A stretch of 64,000 nucleotides of DNA from Bacteroidota bacterium (GTDB lineage Bacteria > Bacteroidota > Bacteroidia > UBA7662 > CANHCV01): NCBI GenBank assembly GCA_947501265.1, contig CANMVY010000009.1, positions 27,587 to 91,586 on the forward strand. The letters run 5' to 3'. The position numbers and the translations under genes are program-made. The notes below the pieces were generated by a model, which worked only from the letters and a program-made list of their open reading frames with translations, did not search any database and was not told the DNA's origin. Positions 1-9,860 of this stretch are shown one piece after another; position 1 is the stretch's first letter, and each line of letters opens with the position of its first letter.

Positions 1-1
1 A

Positions 2-304
2 GAAGCCGGATTGGCCAACTGTCCGCAAGTTTTGGTGTACCGATTGGATCGTTTAAGTTGGTTTCTTGCTAAGTTATTGGTGAAATTAAAATACATCAGT
101 TTGGTGAATTTGGTTCTCGGAAAAATGGAAGTGGAGGAGCTGGTTGGACCTTATTGGGGAGTGGATGAGTTATCGGAATCGTTGAATCGAACATTAGAAA
201 AAAAATCGGGCATAGCAACCCGTGAAAAATTGTTAGCGGCCTTTGGAGATTTGGAACCTGAGCCGCAAATTGCAGCAGATATTTTGAAAAGAATAAACAC
301 ATGA
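2..304 (+). CDS. lpxB: Lipid-A-disaccharide synthase, C-terminal fragment
   Basis: The gene enters from outside the window; only about the last 100 residues are present, in an open frame from base 2 to a TGA stop. The segment around CPQVLVYR and VKLKYISLVNLV matches the C-terminal glycosyltransferase region of LpxB, which joins UDP-2,3-diacylglucosamine and lipid X into the lipid A disaccharide at the inner membrane. LpxB normally ends with a conserved ISLVN stretch followed by a helical tail, as here. The stop codon overlaps the ATG of the next gene (ATGA type), suggesting translational coupling. The identification rests on a short piece but the motif match is good. Confidence 0.8.
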   Translation, partial: EAGLANCPQVLVYRLDRLSWFLAKLLVKLKYISLVNLVLGKMEVEELVGPYWGVDELSESLNRTLEKKSGIATREKLLAAFGDLEPEPQIAADILKRINT

Positions 305-744
305 TGGCACCCATTGAAAATTTTAGGTTGATGTTGATTTTCCGCATCTCCTTGTTTTTTGTCGCATTTTTAGGATTTTGTCCAAGTTTGTTTCACTTGT
401 GGGACTCCGATGCACAGATGTATTCGGCCATTGCCGGATTTGTGGTGGTTATTGTGATGTACTTGACTTTACGTCCGGCTTATTACTGTTTTGAAATCAA
501 CCGTGGCCATTTGTGGGTGGCGACCGATCGCGAAGCCGCCAACGAGGTTCATTTGAGCATTCCGCTCCATGAGATCATCGATTACAAATGGCAGGGGCGT
601 AAAGTAGTTTTTTATCGGATGTTGGAAAACGGCGCGGTGGCCATCAGTAAACCCACGGATGTGGGGTTGTCGTCACCGAGTCAGAAACGGGCCCTTCGTT
701 CCCTTTTCGAATCGTTGAAGAAAGATCATCCGTATGTGATTTGA
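301..744 (+). CDS. Small membrane protein, PH-like C-terminal part
   Basis: This is a 147-residue protein of unknown function. Two hydrophobic segments (about residues 10-30 and 41-58) form a hairpin in the membrane. They are followed by an 85-residue soluble part with alternating strands (YYCFEINRGHLWV, KVVFYRML, GAVAIS) and a final helix (QKRALRSLFESLKK), a pattern seen in bacterial PH-like membrane proteins. The start is the ATG overlapping the lpxB stop; a second ATG follows immediately. The tight coupling to lpxB suggests an envelope role, but that is inference. No catalytic motif is visible. Confidence 0.7.
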   Translation: MMAPIENFRLMLIFRISLFFVAFLGFCPSLFHLWDSDAQMYSAIAGFVVVIVMYLTLRPAYYCFEINRGHLWVATDREAANEVHLSIPLHEIIDYKWQGRKVVFYRMLENGAVAISKPTDVGLSSPSQKRALRSLFESLKKDHPYVI

Positions 745-1017
745 TGGGGTGATTTTCCACCCATTCCCAAGTCGTTAATGGGCCCTTGAAAGTGTTTCTA
801 TATTGGGTTCAACCAAGGTGTCGGACCTAATTATAGAAAGCGGGGTCTCGATACGTTTCTTTCAGAAAAACTCGACCACCGCGTTGTTGTGATCGACCAC
901 CACTTGGTTCTCGAGCATTTCGGTGAACTCAGGGAGTACCAATAAGAAAATTGAACCTCAAGCAAACGGGGGCGACCGCCCCCTACCCAAAGGCAATTTA
1001 CGGATTTTTTGGGGAAC

Positions 1018-1077
1018 TAGTCGTATTGAAACGTTTATAAACGTAAGTAAACGATTATAAACGTTTCAATACGACTA
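1018..1077. repeat. Perfect 23-bp inverted repeat with 14-nt loop
   Basis: The arms 1018-1040 and 1055-1077 are exact reverse complements (TAGTCGTATTGAAACGTTTA followed by TAA) around a 14-base spacer. The inner part ACGTTTATAAACGT (1031-1044) is itself a perfect palindrome, so two alternative foldings exist. There is no T-run after it, so it is not a classical terminator. It could be a protein-binding site, a REP-like element or a miniature mobile element. Confidence 0.85.
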
Positions 1078-1218
1078 CCAAAAATCTACATCTTAACTTT
1101 ACTTCTGGGGAGGGGTGGGTGTTCCCTGAGTCCAATCGAAGGGAATTTCCGGTGTCTAAAGCTCTCGTTTCTGGTGTCTGAGGGCCTCGAAGACACCATT
1201 TCCTCCATTCGCTCTTCA

Positions 1219-1242
1219 AGTATAAACGCATGCGTTGATACT
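1219..1242. repeat. 24-bp near-perfect palindrome
   Basis: AGTATAAACGCATGCGTTGATACT-type symmetry is present with a single mismatched base pair. The palindrome sits 14 bases beyond the stop of the lolD-like gene. It may help end minus-strand transcription, although no U-tract follows on either strand, or it may be a binding site. Confidence 0.6.
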
Positions 1243-1255
1243 GTTTCTAAAAACA

Positions 1256-1912
1256 TCACTCTCCAAAAACCCGCCCATCACGCAACTCAATGTTTCGGTG
1301 GCTACGCTTGGCCAATTCCTCGTTGTGCGTAACAATTAAAAAGCCCTGCTGCTCGTATTCGGCTAAATCGAAAAACAACTGATGTAGAGACTCCGCATTT
1401 CGGGTGTCTAAATTACCTGAAGGCTCGTCGGCTAAAATCATTTTTGGGCGGTTGATCAAGGCGCGGGCAACGGCAACACGCTGTTGTTCTCCACCCGATA
1501 ATTGCCCGGGTAAATGCGAAACTCGATTCGATAATCCCACTTTTTCCAATAACTCCAATCCGCGCTTTTTCAGCTCTTCTGTTGGTCGATTCCCAATCAA
1601 ACCGGGCAAAATCACGTTTTCTAAAGCAGTAAGTTCTCCCAACAAATGGTGAAATTGAAAAACAAAGCCAATGGATTCATTCCTCCATTTCGCCAATTCC
1701 TTTTCTTTCATTCCTTCCACCGGCACGCCATCCCAAATAACTTTTCCGCTTTGAGGAATCAACAACGTTCCAGCAATGTGCAATAAAGTCGATTTTCCGG
1801 CTCCAGAAGGGCCAACCAACGTAGTTACTTGTTGAGAAGGAATGTTCAAAGAAACATTTTCCAACACCTTCAACGAACCAAATGAATGAGAAATTTCTTG
1901 AAGCTGCAACAT
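1256..1912 (-). CDS. lolD: ABC transporter ATP-binding protein, LolD-like
   Basis: This is a 218-residue ATPase. It shows Walker [10 protein letters not shown] (about residues 34-42), the Q-loop in VFQFHHLL, the signature LSGGEQQR, Walker [13 protein letters not shown] and the switch His in IVTHNEE. The length and the EPSGNLD form fit the LolD/MacB family, which releases lipoproteins from the inner membrane for transport to the outer membrane. The LolCE-type permease is not in this window. It is the last gene of a minus-strand envelope operon, one base after the HU/SPOR gene. MacB- or FtsE-like function cannot be excluded from the ATPase alone. Confidence 0.88.
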   Translation of the reverse strand: MLQLQEISHSFGSLKVLENVSLNIPSQQVTTLVGPSGAGKSTLLHIAGTLLIPQSGKVIWDGVPVEGMKEKELAKWRNESIGFVFQFHHLLGELTALENVILPGLIGNRPTEELKKRGLELLEKVGLSNRVSHLPGQLSGGEQQRVAVARALINRPKMILADEPSGNLDTRNAESLHQLFFDLAEYEQQGFLIVTHNEELAKRSHRNIELRDGRVFGE

Positions 1913-1913
1913 A

Positions 1914-2855
1914 TCAGTGCTTCAATATCCAAGCCTCGGAATCTACGTCCAACCGCACTTTTTCCAACGCCTCTAAAGCTTCGTTGCGGGTATCAAAATG
2001 CTCTGTGGCTAAACGAAAACGACCTATTTCTGGGAAGTTCAAGGCCATCCAATGCAGAGACTTCGCTTTTTCTATTGCTTCGCTTTCCGAAGTGGTAGAG
2101 CCAACAATAATGTAAAAACCAGCTTTTGGGTCTTCAATCTTCACATCTTCTTTCGCTTCAACGTTGGGTAGGGAAGAGGGTTCCGCGGATTTCTGTTGTG
2201 GTTCTTCTTTCAAAGAATCGAAACTGCTAGAAGGTTGGGTTTGAACCAACTGAGCCGTATGATGTGCATCCTTTGACCCATCCGAAAACGGATTCATCCA
2301 AAACAAGGTGCCGGTAAAAATGACCAAAACGATGGAAGCCGCAATCGCCCTCAATGGAAATTTTTTTGGCGAGATCTCCACTCCAGTGGCCTCTTCAAAA
2401 ACCGATTCAAATTGTGGGGTAGGAGAGGCGTTGCGCAAAACCGGACGCACTTGTACCGGTGCAAGACCAAAAGATTCGGGTAAAATATGATTCTCTTCAA
2501 AGGGAATAAAACGCCAACTTTCGTCGGGGCGAACCACAAGTTCTCCAACTCCTTCGAAAACCAACCGTTTTTGTTGTTCCAATTCTTCCAATAAAAATTG
2601 AACCATTCCCTGAACCAATTCGTGCGATTCTTCCGTGGTTAAGTCGAAAGTGCCTTTGAATTCATTTTCCAATACCCCATCGGTCTGAGCAATGGATCGA
2701 TTGAAAGAAATTTCTTTTTGAGGAGGAATGATTCGATGCGTTACCGGATGCCATTGTGCCGTTTGATAACGGGCATAAAAAGCCCCAAAACCATGCAAAA
2801 TTAATGCATCATACTTCTCCAAGAGAAATTGTAAACGTTGGGTAAAGGGCATCAT
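1914..2855 (-). CDS. HU-CCDC81 and SPOR domain protein
   Basis: This 313-residue protein has the layout of Bacteroidota HU-CCDC81/SPOR proteins. Residues 1-140 hold two HU-like modules (LHGFGAFYARY; LVFEGVGELVVRPD). A single transmembrane helix follows (AIAASIVLVIFTGTLFWM, about 170-187). Then comes a low-complexity linker rich in S, E and K, and a C-terminal SPOR domain (GFYIIVGSTTSESEAIEKA, about 240-313). SPOR domains bind denuded septal peptidoglycan, so a periplasmic, cell-wall-binding role with a cytosolic HU-like head is expected. Two adjacent ATGs are possible starts. It lies 24 bases after the barrel gene and one base before lolD. Confidence 0.85.
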   Translation of the reverse strand: MMPFTQRLQFLLEKYDALILHGFGAFYARYQTAQWHPVTHRIIPPQKEISFNRSIAQTDGVLENEFKGTFDLTTEESHELVQGMVQFLLEELEQQKRLVFEGVGELVVRPDESWRFIPFEENHILPESFGLAPVQVRPVLRNASPTPQFESVFEEATGVEISPKKFPLRAIAASIVLVIFTGTLFWMNPFSDGSKDAHHTAQLVQTQPSSSFDSLKEEPQQKSAEPSSLPNVEAKEDVKIEDPKAGFYIIVGSTTSESEAIEKAKSLHWMALNFPEIGRFRLATEHFDTRNEALEALEKVRLDVDSEAWILKH

Positions 2856-2879
2856 GGCTTCAAAGATAGAAAAAAGTGA

Positions 2880-4523
2880 TCAATGGTTCCAGCGAATCCC
2901 CATCAAAACATTGGGACCATAGGCGGGAACTCCAAAATAAAGCGCATAATTGGTGAATGCCATGTTTTGCAAGCGACCAAAAAAGCTCAATCCTTTTTTC
3001 CATTCGTGGTCCATGGTGAGCGTCAAATCTGGAACCCATGGAAGGGTAGAAACAGTTTTTTGTCCACCAGCAAAGGTGCGAATTCCCCAAATATGGGCTT
3101 CTAATCCCACTTTTGTTTTGGGCTGAAGCGCATATTTCACGTTTAAATCCAACTTAACTCTTGGGGTGTAATACGCAGCATCCAAGGATGTAGTTTTGAG
3201 ATTTTGAAGAAGGCATCCCATCGACATTTCCCATTGGCCATCAAATTTTTTCTGCAGTGTTCCTTCCAATTTTTGAACCTTGGTTAAAGAATCAAAAGCA
3301 ACTTGGAAGGTCGATTCCATTTGCTGGGGATAGGAAACGTAGAAAGGCATGTTTTGATAGGTCCCAGCACTTGCTTTTGCGGAAATCATCCAGCCCGATT
3401 CCAAGGTGTGGTTGCCAGAAATACCTAGGTTCCAACGTTCCGTGGTGTTCAGCAATAGAGATGGTGTGGACATGAACGGGTTAATTTTGCTCATTTGAGC
3501 GTAGGTATTCCATTGCAAACCGCTGTTGAAAATCACCTTAGCTTGGGTGTTTTCATCCAATTGGTAACCAATAGAAAAGCGGGGGAACAAATGCAATTTG
3601 GTTGAATCGGTTAAACCCGAGTAACGTTCAGTAACAATTCCCAAGGCAGCCTCGAGTTGAGCTTGGTCTGTTTTTTTCTGGATGGAAGGCGTAATTTCTA
3701 CCACATTTCGATTGAATTGAGGAATCACCAATGAGTTCGGATTGAGACCTACCGTTTTAAAACTTACGTCAATCTTGGTCGAAAATGCCGATAATATCAC
3801 GGGAGATGCCGAAGCGTAGAGTTGAAGCATTCCCTCCGAAGCTCCGATTTGGTCAACTAAATTTTGGTACCTCACTCCTGCTTTCCACGGAAGAAATTCC
3901 GATTTTCCGGCTACCTCTCCATCGAAGCCGAATTGGCGGTAGGAATTGGATAGCGAATCGCGAACAAGGCTGTCGGTGGCCCAACCGTAGCGGCGGTTCC
4001 AACGATGGTCAAAATCTACGCCCACCTTACCGCCGAATGCAGCAGATTGAAACTGGTCTTCCAAGCGAATGCGCGAGTCGGAATAGTGGGGATTTAACGT
4101 TGAATCTGCCAAATTCAATTTGCCAAACGCACTTTGATGACCAACGTGAACCAGCAGCAAATTGCTTTTGGCTGAAAACCCGCCGTCGTATCCAAACACG
4201 GGATTGATGGTAGATCCGAATCCGGCTAACAAGGTGTTTTTGGGAGTTTTTAAATCGGTCACACCGCGAAATGATGACGGTGCTTTAAATTCGGGTTTAA
4301 ATTTTGGCGAAAGGTATCGTTCGATTCGGGTGTATTTGAACACCGGTTTTTCCTTTTCAATTTCAGGTAAACTGGGTTTGAAAATCATTTTTGTGGGATC
4401 CAATAAATTCGGTTTATAGGTGTTAACCACCATCACAGAATCTACTTTTAATCCGGTTCTGGGTTGAGCCCAAACCGCTAAAGTTCCCAAAATCGAGATG
4501 GAAAAGAGCAGTCTTTTTTTCAT
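2880..4523 (-). CDS. Outer-membrane beta-barrel protein
   Basis: This is a 547-residue protein with a signal peptide (MKKRLLFSISILGTLAVWAQ). A periplasmic-type segment rich in Pro and Lys (about 25-90) precedes alternating amphipathic strands to the C-terminus (PNVLMGIRWNH), as expected for a TonB-dependent-receptor-like barrel without a plug. It starts 2 bases after the TPR gene, so the two are probably made together and may form one envelope complex. No family name is certain. The function is unknown. Confidence 0.75.
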   Translation of the reverse strand: MKKRLLFSISILGTLAVWAQPRTGLKVDSVMVVNTYKPNLLDPTKMIFKPSLPEIEKEKPVFKYTRIERYLSPKFKPEFKAPSSFRGVTDLKTPKNTLLAGFGSTINPVFGYDGGFSAKSNLLLVHVGHQSAFGKLNLADSTLNPHYSDSRIRLEDQFQSAAFGGKVGVDFDHRWNRRYGWATDSLVRDSLSNSYRQFGFDGEVAGKSEFLPWKAGVRYQNLVDQIGASEGMLQLYASASPVILSAFSTKIDVSFKTVGLNPNSLVIPQFNRNVVEITPSIQKKTDQAQLEAALGIVTERYSGLTDSTKLHLFPRFSIGYQLDENTQAKVIFNSGLQWNTYAQMSKINPFMSTPSLLLNTTERWNLGISGNHTLESGWMISAKASAGTYQNMPFYVSYPQQMESTFQVAFDSLTKVQKLEGTLQKKFDGQWEMSMGCLLQNLKTTSLDAAYYTPRVKLDLNVKYALQPKTKVGLEAHIWGIRTFAGGQKTVSTLPWVPDLTLTMDHEWKKGLSFFGRLQNMAFTNYALYFGVPAYGPNVLMGIRWNH

Positions 4524-4525
4524 GA

Positions 4526-7500
4526 TTATTGTCCTCCCTCCATTTTTTTATAATCTTCCAATTTCTTTTTCGCCTCTTCCAAAAGCTCGGGTTGATCTTC
4601 ATTCTCGATCAATCCTTCCAAAGTAGCGATGGCTTGGAAGATGTTTTTCTGTGCCACGTAGCTATCGGCCAACAGCATGAATCCTTTCGAAATCCAGGTG
4701 CCGTAAAAAGGTAATTTTTCGGTTAAGTCGAAAATTGCGTTTTGGCATTTGTCCTGTTTCCCTTGTTTGAAATAAATCATGGCTTGCAGGTATCGTGCTT
4801 CAGCTGCTTTTTCATCTTTCACCTGGTTCAATACTTTCTCCAAAGCGGTGAAAGCTGCTCCCAAATTGTTGTTTTCAATTTCAGCTTTACCCAAATACAA
4901 ATTTGCCAAAGCCTGCATTTCAGTTGGTACAGAACGGCTGTTCAACAATCGTTCTGCAGCTTTTTTACAATCTCCGTAATTTCCAAGGGCAAACAAACAC
5001 TGGGTTTCGCCGGCCTTCGCATCCAACAAATTTCCTTCCGATAAAGCGAACTTTTGTAGCTCCTGGAAGAATTGAAGGGCTTTCGAGTAATTTTTCAATT
5101 GAAACGCCAACCGAGCCGCGTTGATGTAAGATGCTTCGGAATAAGAATTTCGTTTTTGGGCAATGATATACTCGTAATCTTCCAAGGCTTGGGTACGGAA
5201 ATTCATGCGATTGTAACACTCTGCTCGCAAGAAATGCGCTTTGTCAACAAATAAACCTTGAGGGAATTTCTTGAGGTAATTGGAATAATCGTCAACGGCA
5301 TCCTTGCAAATGTTTTTCTTTCTAAACTGATTCTCGGCGGCAAGGAAAGTCAACGAATCTTGCTTCGCTTCTGAAGGTTGGTTGTTGGAGTGAATGCTAG
5401 CGTATTTCAAATAATCGTCTACCCGATTCAGCGTGCTGTAAATGTTTTCCAAGGTCTCCATCGCATCTTCAGATTCGTTGGTTCGTGGATAATTTTCAAC
5501 TACTTGCTTTAAGGTTACAATGGCATCTTCGTATTTCTCCAAATTGTATTCAATCAATCCTTTGGTAAGGAAAGCCTTCTTCAAATAAGCACTTTCTTTT
5601 CGTTCAGAAATCAACTGCTGAAGAACCACCAAAGCTTCATCAAACTTTACCTGGGTGAAGTACATGCTGGCAATTTCCAACAAAACTTGATCTTTGTAAG
5701 CGGAGTTGGGGTATTTAAACAAAAGCGTTTTTAGCTGTTCTAATTTGTCGTTTGTTTTTCCTTCTAAACCGGTTAAAATAGCCATTTGCAACTCGGCGTA
5801 CTCGGCCCCCGGCCATTGGTTTTTGCTGATTTCACCATAGGCGTTTTTGGCACTAGCGTAATTGCCTGAAAGAAAATGAAGATCGCCCAAACGGCCATAC
5901 AAATCGGCGGCAAAACCTTGCCCTAAAACTTTCAAAGCCGCTATACGATTCAGCTCAAATTCGTTGGCAGCTTTCGAAAATTCGGCAGCCGCTTGTGCAT
6001 TTTTTAATGTTTTGTAATAGCTGTAACCCAAGGTGTAACGAGCAACCATGGGCGATGATTCGATGGGTAATTTGAAAGTTTCCTCGTACTGATTCAAGAA
6101 CTTTTGATGGGAGAAGTTGCATCCTGCATAATCTCCTTGTTTGAAGAGGGCTTCAGCACGCCAGAAATGGGATAAAATTTCAATTTTCTTATCCACCAAA
6201 TGCTGTTGTGATTTGTAAAAACAATTAATGGCTTCTTTGTAGTCTCCGGCATTGTAAAGTTCTACACCGCGGTAATAGGAAGCACGTTGATAGGTTTTCT
6301 TCGTAACATAATCGAATTCAGGAATCTTCTCTAAAATTTCTAAGGCCGATTTAAAGTCGTTGGCTTCCAATAGCATGGTAGAAAGAAGTTCCCTCGCTTT
6401 GGTGTTGAATTTGCTTTTGGGGTAATCCTTGATAAAGTTTTGAAGAGCCGGAAGTGCTCCAACCAATTGACCTAATTCGTACGATAGCTGAGCATATTGG
6501 AAAGAACTTTCCTCTTTTAAAATGGGATCGAAATTCATTTTTGAAGCAGCCTGAAACGCCAATCGCGCCTGGTCTTTGTTCCCATTTTCCAAAAGCGAAT
6601 GCGCGAGGTAATAGGTGGCATTCTGACCCATGGAGTCTTTCTGAACACCTACTTTTCCCAATGGATCCAATGCTTCCTTGTAATCTTTGATGAAGAAAGA
6701 CGACAAACCAAGGTAGTAATTTTCTGTTGGGCTTAACTTCTCAGATTGACTGGTTTTCTTCAAAAAAGATTGGCATTTGAAATAGTCTTTGGTTTGGAAA
6801 TAAGCTAAACCAAGCAAGCGGTAAAGAGCAATTTCTTCACTTCCTGAAATGTTTCCAACTTTATTTTGAGCGTAAGAAATAACCTCTGAATATTGTTTTA
6901 ACTCGTACAACAACTCCGCCACTTTTACGATGGCTTCTTTGGAGTAACTGGGGTCGGCATCAATTTTTTTGTATTGTTCGATGGCCTTTTGGTAATCCTT
7001 TTCTGAGATTAAAATGTACGCTAACAGGTAATTTACCTGCCCTTTGTAGGGGGAGGGAAGTTCTTTGATGTCGTTCAGCAGGTTTTTTGCATTCTTGTAA
7101 TTCCCCTTTTGAAATTGACAAACGCCCGTCATGTAATTGATCTGAATCAGCTCATCGGCTTGAAATTGTTCTTTATTTTGAATCGATTGAAGTTGATTCA
7201 AGGCTTTGGGGTAGTCTTTTTTCTGAAAAGAGGAGGTTCCAACGATCCACCAACCTAAATCTTGGTAGGAACTGTTTCCCTCTTGAAGGAATTGCTCCAA
7301 TTGATTGATTTTTTCAGGATGATTCTTTGCATCGCAAATCATTCGAAGGGTTTTCCAATCTCGTTGTTCAAAGAGTTGAGGAGAAATTTTCTCCAATTCA
7401 TTGAGGGAGGAAAGACAAGGCAACCAAGCTCGATGCTCTAATTGGAAATGAACATCCCGCTGAAGAACCCATTCGGGTTGCATTCCAAGATTCCTTTGGG

Positions 7501-7555
7501 CCAAAACAACCGAAGTTGAAAATCCAAAAAGAAAAAGAACCAAAAGTTTTTTCAT
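4526..7555 (-). CDS. Giant tetratricopeptide repeat protein, exported
   Basis: This is a 1009-residue protein with signal peptide MKKLLVLFLFGFSTSVVLAQ, made almost entirely of degenerate TPR/Sel1-like helices. The units recur every 34-37 residues with the G-Y-A/P pattern, such as GNYKNAKNLL, KDYQKAIEQY, GDYKEAINCF, GNYASAKNAY, EKYEDAIVTL and GNYGDCKKAA. Such proteins act as periplasmic scaffolds. It lies between the TonB receptor (1-base gap) and the barrel (2-base gap), and this order is consistent with a periplasmic bridge between outer-membrane partners. The specific role is inference. Confidence 0.85.
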   Translation of the reverse strand: MKKLLVLFLFGFSTSVVLAQRNLGMQPEWVLQRDVHFQLEHRAWLPCLSSLNELEKISPQLFEQRDWKTLRMICDAKNHPEKINQLEQFLQEGNSSYQDLGWWIVGTSSFQKKDYPKALNQLQSIQNKEQFQADELIQINYMTGVCQFQKGNYKNAKNLLNDIKELPSPYKGQVNYLLAYILISEKDYQKAIEQYKKIDADPSYSKEAIVKVAELLYELKQYSEVISYAQNKVGNISGSEEIALYRLLGLAYFQTKDYFKCQSFLKKTSQSEKLSPTENYYLGLSSFFIKDYKEALDPLGKVGVQKDSMGQNATYYLAHSLLENGNKDQARLAFQAASKMNFDPILKEESSFQYAQLSYELGQLVGALPALQNFIKDYPKSKFNTKARELLSTMLLEANDFKSALEILEKIPEFDYVTKKTYQRASYYRGVELYNAGDYKEAINCFYKSQQHLVDKKIEILSHFWRAEALFKQGDYAGCNFSHQKFLNQYEETFKLPIESSPMVARYTLGYSYYKTLKNAQAAAEFSKAANEFELNRIAALKVLGQGFAADLYGRLGDLHFLSGNYASAKNAYGEISKNQWPGAEYAELQMAILTGLEGKTNDKLEQLKTLLFKYPNSAYKDQVLLEIASMYFTQVKFDEALVVLQQLISERKESAYLKKAFLTKGLIEYNLEKYEDAIVTLKQVVENYPRTNESEDAMETLENIYSTLNRVDDYLKYASIHSNNQPSEAKQDSLTFLAAENQFRKKNICKDAVDDYSNYLKKFPQGLFVDKAHFLRAECYNRMNFRTQALEDYEYIIAQKRNSYSEASYINAARLAFQLKNYSKALQFFQELQKFALSEGNLLDAKAGETQCLFALGNYGDCKKAAERLLNSRSVPTEMQALANLYLGKAEIENNNLGAAFTALEKVLNQVKDEKAAEARYLQAMIYFKQGKQDKCQNAIFDLTEKLPFYGTWISKGFMLLADSYVAQKNIFQAIATLEGLIENEDQPELLEEAKKKLEDYKKMEGGQ

Positions 7556-7556
7556 A

Positions 7557-9860
7557 TCAGAAAGTTAAGCTCATGGCCAAACTGGGCAGAACCGGCAACT
7601 GATTTACTCGACGGTAATTTACACGGTCGAAGTAAAAAATGTTGGCTCGGTTGTACGCGTTTGATACCGAGAAAGTAACGTCGAAATCAGCATCTTTGAA
7701 AACAGGCATAGATTTTTTAACAGATAAATCCATGCGGTGATAATCGGGAAGTCGGCCAGCATTAAAATCAGCGTAAATTATTCCTAAACTGCCATTTGAT
7801 CCCAAAAAGTTGGTTCCAATTCCTTTGTCGTCCAAAGGAGTTTTTTCGTAAAAAGACTGGGTCTGGGTAAATGGAAAACCTGAACCGTAATTGAAACGGG
7901 CACTGGCCTCCCACAACTTTCCTTTTCCAAACATGTACGTAGCAACCAAGTTGATGTTATGGCGTCGATCGAAAACCGGAGCGTATTTACGAATTCCATC
8001 GTAACGATTCACGTAGGTAAGGGAGTAAACGAACCATAAATAAAGTTGCTTTTTCTCATATTTGGCACGGAAATCCCATCCGTAGGCATCCCCATTTTCA
8101 ACAATGAAATCTTTGGTAAGCAAATCTGGAGTATTGCCACCGCTTTCAAAAATTTTATTTCGGTTGATATTGATGATTTGGCCGAAACGCTTGATGAATG
8201 CCTCAGAATTAATTTCCAAATTTGGATGAGGATCCCATTCTATTCCAGCTACCAAGTGAGCAGCTTTTTGCAATTTAGAGGTTACTGGAGATCCGTTGAA
8301 ATTCTTGGGAATATCTTCGAAAGAAGGACTCGAAAGAAACCCATAGAATAAATTCACAACATCTTTGTCGCTGCTAGCAGAGAATAGATTTTGAGAATAC
8401 AAACCGCTCGCAGCTTTGAAACGAACCTTTTTGGAAATATTCCATTTCATTCCGATGCGTGGTTCAACCGAAGTCTCACGAATGGAAGCGTAATACTGCA
8501 AACGCACACCTGGTTCAATCACCAATTTAGGCTTTACAATGCGGTATTTCGCAAATCCACTCAATTCAGTTGAATATTTGGTGTCGTAAATGGTGCGATT
8601 TGCTTGATTGGTAAATCGGAAATCGGTTTGCATGTTAAGAATGTCGAAACCGTAGTTCAATTCATCTTTTCCCAAGAAATAGCTGAAATTTAATCCAGAA
8701 TTGAAGGAGGAAATTTTGGAACTTCTCGGCAATCCGTCTGCTTCGTTTTGGCTAATAAGGTAGTCGGAAAATGCAGCATTTCCACGGATGATGGTGGGAG
8801 ATCCTTCAGGAACCAAAATGAAGTTTGCTCCGGCTCCTCTGTTTTTCCATCCGATGTTGGTTGCATTGGGGTATTGAACGCGATCATCGAAATTGAAACC
8901 AAACAAATTCAGCTTGGAACCACTTCTAGAATTGAAAGAAATTTTGCCGTAAATATCATTGAACGAAAAGGGAAGACCCTGTCCGTTGGTGTCAGCATAC
9001 GAATACAAAATGGGCGATGTTTTGTCCAAATAAGAGGTTTTTCCGCTAACCAAATAGGTTGGTGCCAATTTGGAATCGGTAGACTTGCCTATTGGACCTT
9101 CCATGATTAGTTTGGAAGCAAATGGAGAAACTGAAATTTTTTGTTTGTGAAATTTCTGATTTCCATCGCGGGTATTTACGTCCATTACGGCAGAAACGCG
9201 GCCGCCGTATTGGGCATTGAAACCAGCAGAAAGGACATCGGCGGTTCGAATGATATCGGTTTCAAAAACAGAAAACAACCCAATGGAGTGAAATGGATTG
9301 TAAATCACCATTCCATCCAACAGTACTTTGTTTTGAATGGGTGCTCCACCTCGAATATAAAGCTGTCCTCCTTGGTCGCCTGTGAATACGACCCCTGGAA
9401 GAATTTGCAAATACTGAGCGATGTCGGGCTCACCACCCACGGAAGCAATTTTCGAAATTTGACGAGAGGTAATGGTTTCAACAGAAATATTGACACGTTC
9501 GGCTTTTTTTTCTGCATCGGCATTGATGGAAATGCCGCCCATTTCTACACCTTTGGGTGCAATCTCAAGTCGAAGTGTTTTAACATCACCAGCTTTTAAA
9601 TTGATGGTTTGAGTCAAAGTGTCGAATCCAAGGTTGGACCCCACCAAGGTGTAAGTTCCGGGAGGGACTTTTGAAAGGACAAACAATCCGGTGGCATCTG
9701 AATTGGTGCCAAATTTGGTTCCTTTGAGGGCCACCGTTCCGAATAAAATGGGTTCTCCCGTTTTTTTATCATACAAAAATCCGCGAATGGTCCCAGTAGT
9801 TTGGGCTATTATGGAAGTGGCAAAAAAGATTAGGGCAAAGGTTAAAATATTACGCTTCAT
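7557..9860 (-). CDS. TonB-dependent receptor with carboxypeptidase-regulatory domain
   Basis: This is a 767-residue outer-membrane receptor. A signal peptide ([20 protein letters not shown]) is followed by a CarboxypepD_reg-like beta-sandwich ([20 protein letters not shown], about 22-105). The plug domain follows ([42 protein letters not shown], about 125-235), then a barrel ending in SLAMSLTF with a C-terminal Phe. The plug begins with the EPDIAQYLQ variant of smaller receptors and not with SusC. The substrate cannot be read. Its ATG lies inside the end of accA (11-base overlap), so expression is coupled to fatty-acid synthesis. Confidence 0.9.
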   Translation of the reverse strand: MKRNILTFALIFFATSIIAQTTGTIRGFLYDKKTGEPILFGTVALKGTKFGTNSDATGLFVLSKVPPGTYTLVGSNLGFDTLTQTINLKAGDVKTLRLEIAPKGVEMGGISINADAEKKAERVNISVETITSRQISKIASVGGEPDIAQYLQILPGVVFTGDQGGQLYIRGGAPIQNKVLLDGMVIYNPFHSIGLFSVFETDIIRTADVLSAGFNAQYGGRVSAVMDVNTRDGNQKFHKQKISVSPFASKLIMEGPIGKSTDSKLAPTYLVSGKTSYLDKTSPILYSYADTNGQGLPFSFNDIYGKISFNSRSGSKLNLFGFNFDDRVQYPNATNIGWKNRGAGANFILVPEGSPTIIRGNAAFSDYLISQNEADGLPRSSKISSFNSGLNFSYFLGKDELNYGFDILNMQTDFRFTNQANRTIYDTKYSTELSGFAKYRIVKPKLVIEPGVRLQYYASIRETSVEPRIGMKWNISKKVRFKAASGLYSQNLFSASSDKDVVNLFYGFLSSPSFEDIPKNFNGSPVTSKLQKAAHLVAGIEWDPHPNLEINSEAFIKRFGQIININRNKIFESGGNTPDLLTKDFIVENGDAYGWDFRAKYEKKQLYLWFVYSLTYVNRYDGIRKYAPVFDRRHNINLVATYMFGKGKLWEASARFNYGSGFPFTQTQSFYEKTPLDDKGIGTNFLGSNGSLGIIYADFNAGRLPDYHRMDLSVKKSMPVFKDADFDVTFSVSNAYNRANIFYFDRVNYRRVNQLPVLPSLAMSLTF

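Larger units (their letters stand above)
745..1255. other. Non-coding region rich in inverted repeats
   Basis: These 511 bases separate two convergent genes and hold no plausible coding frame. They contain repeated CTCGACCACC/ATCGACCACC words around 873-904, which resemble dispersed intergenic repeats of Bacteroidota. A GC hairpin lies at 968-983 (GGGGGC, loop GACC, GCCCCC). A perfect 23-bp inverted repeat lies at 1018-1077 and a 24-bp near-palindrome at 1219-1242. It looks like a landing zone for intergenic repeats, not a remnant gene. Confidence 0.6.

Noticed and set aside
1018..1077. Rho-independent terminator
   Set aside because: The stem is AT-rich and no T-run follows on either strand; the distance from both genes is large.
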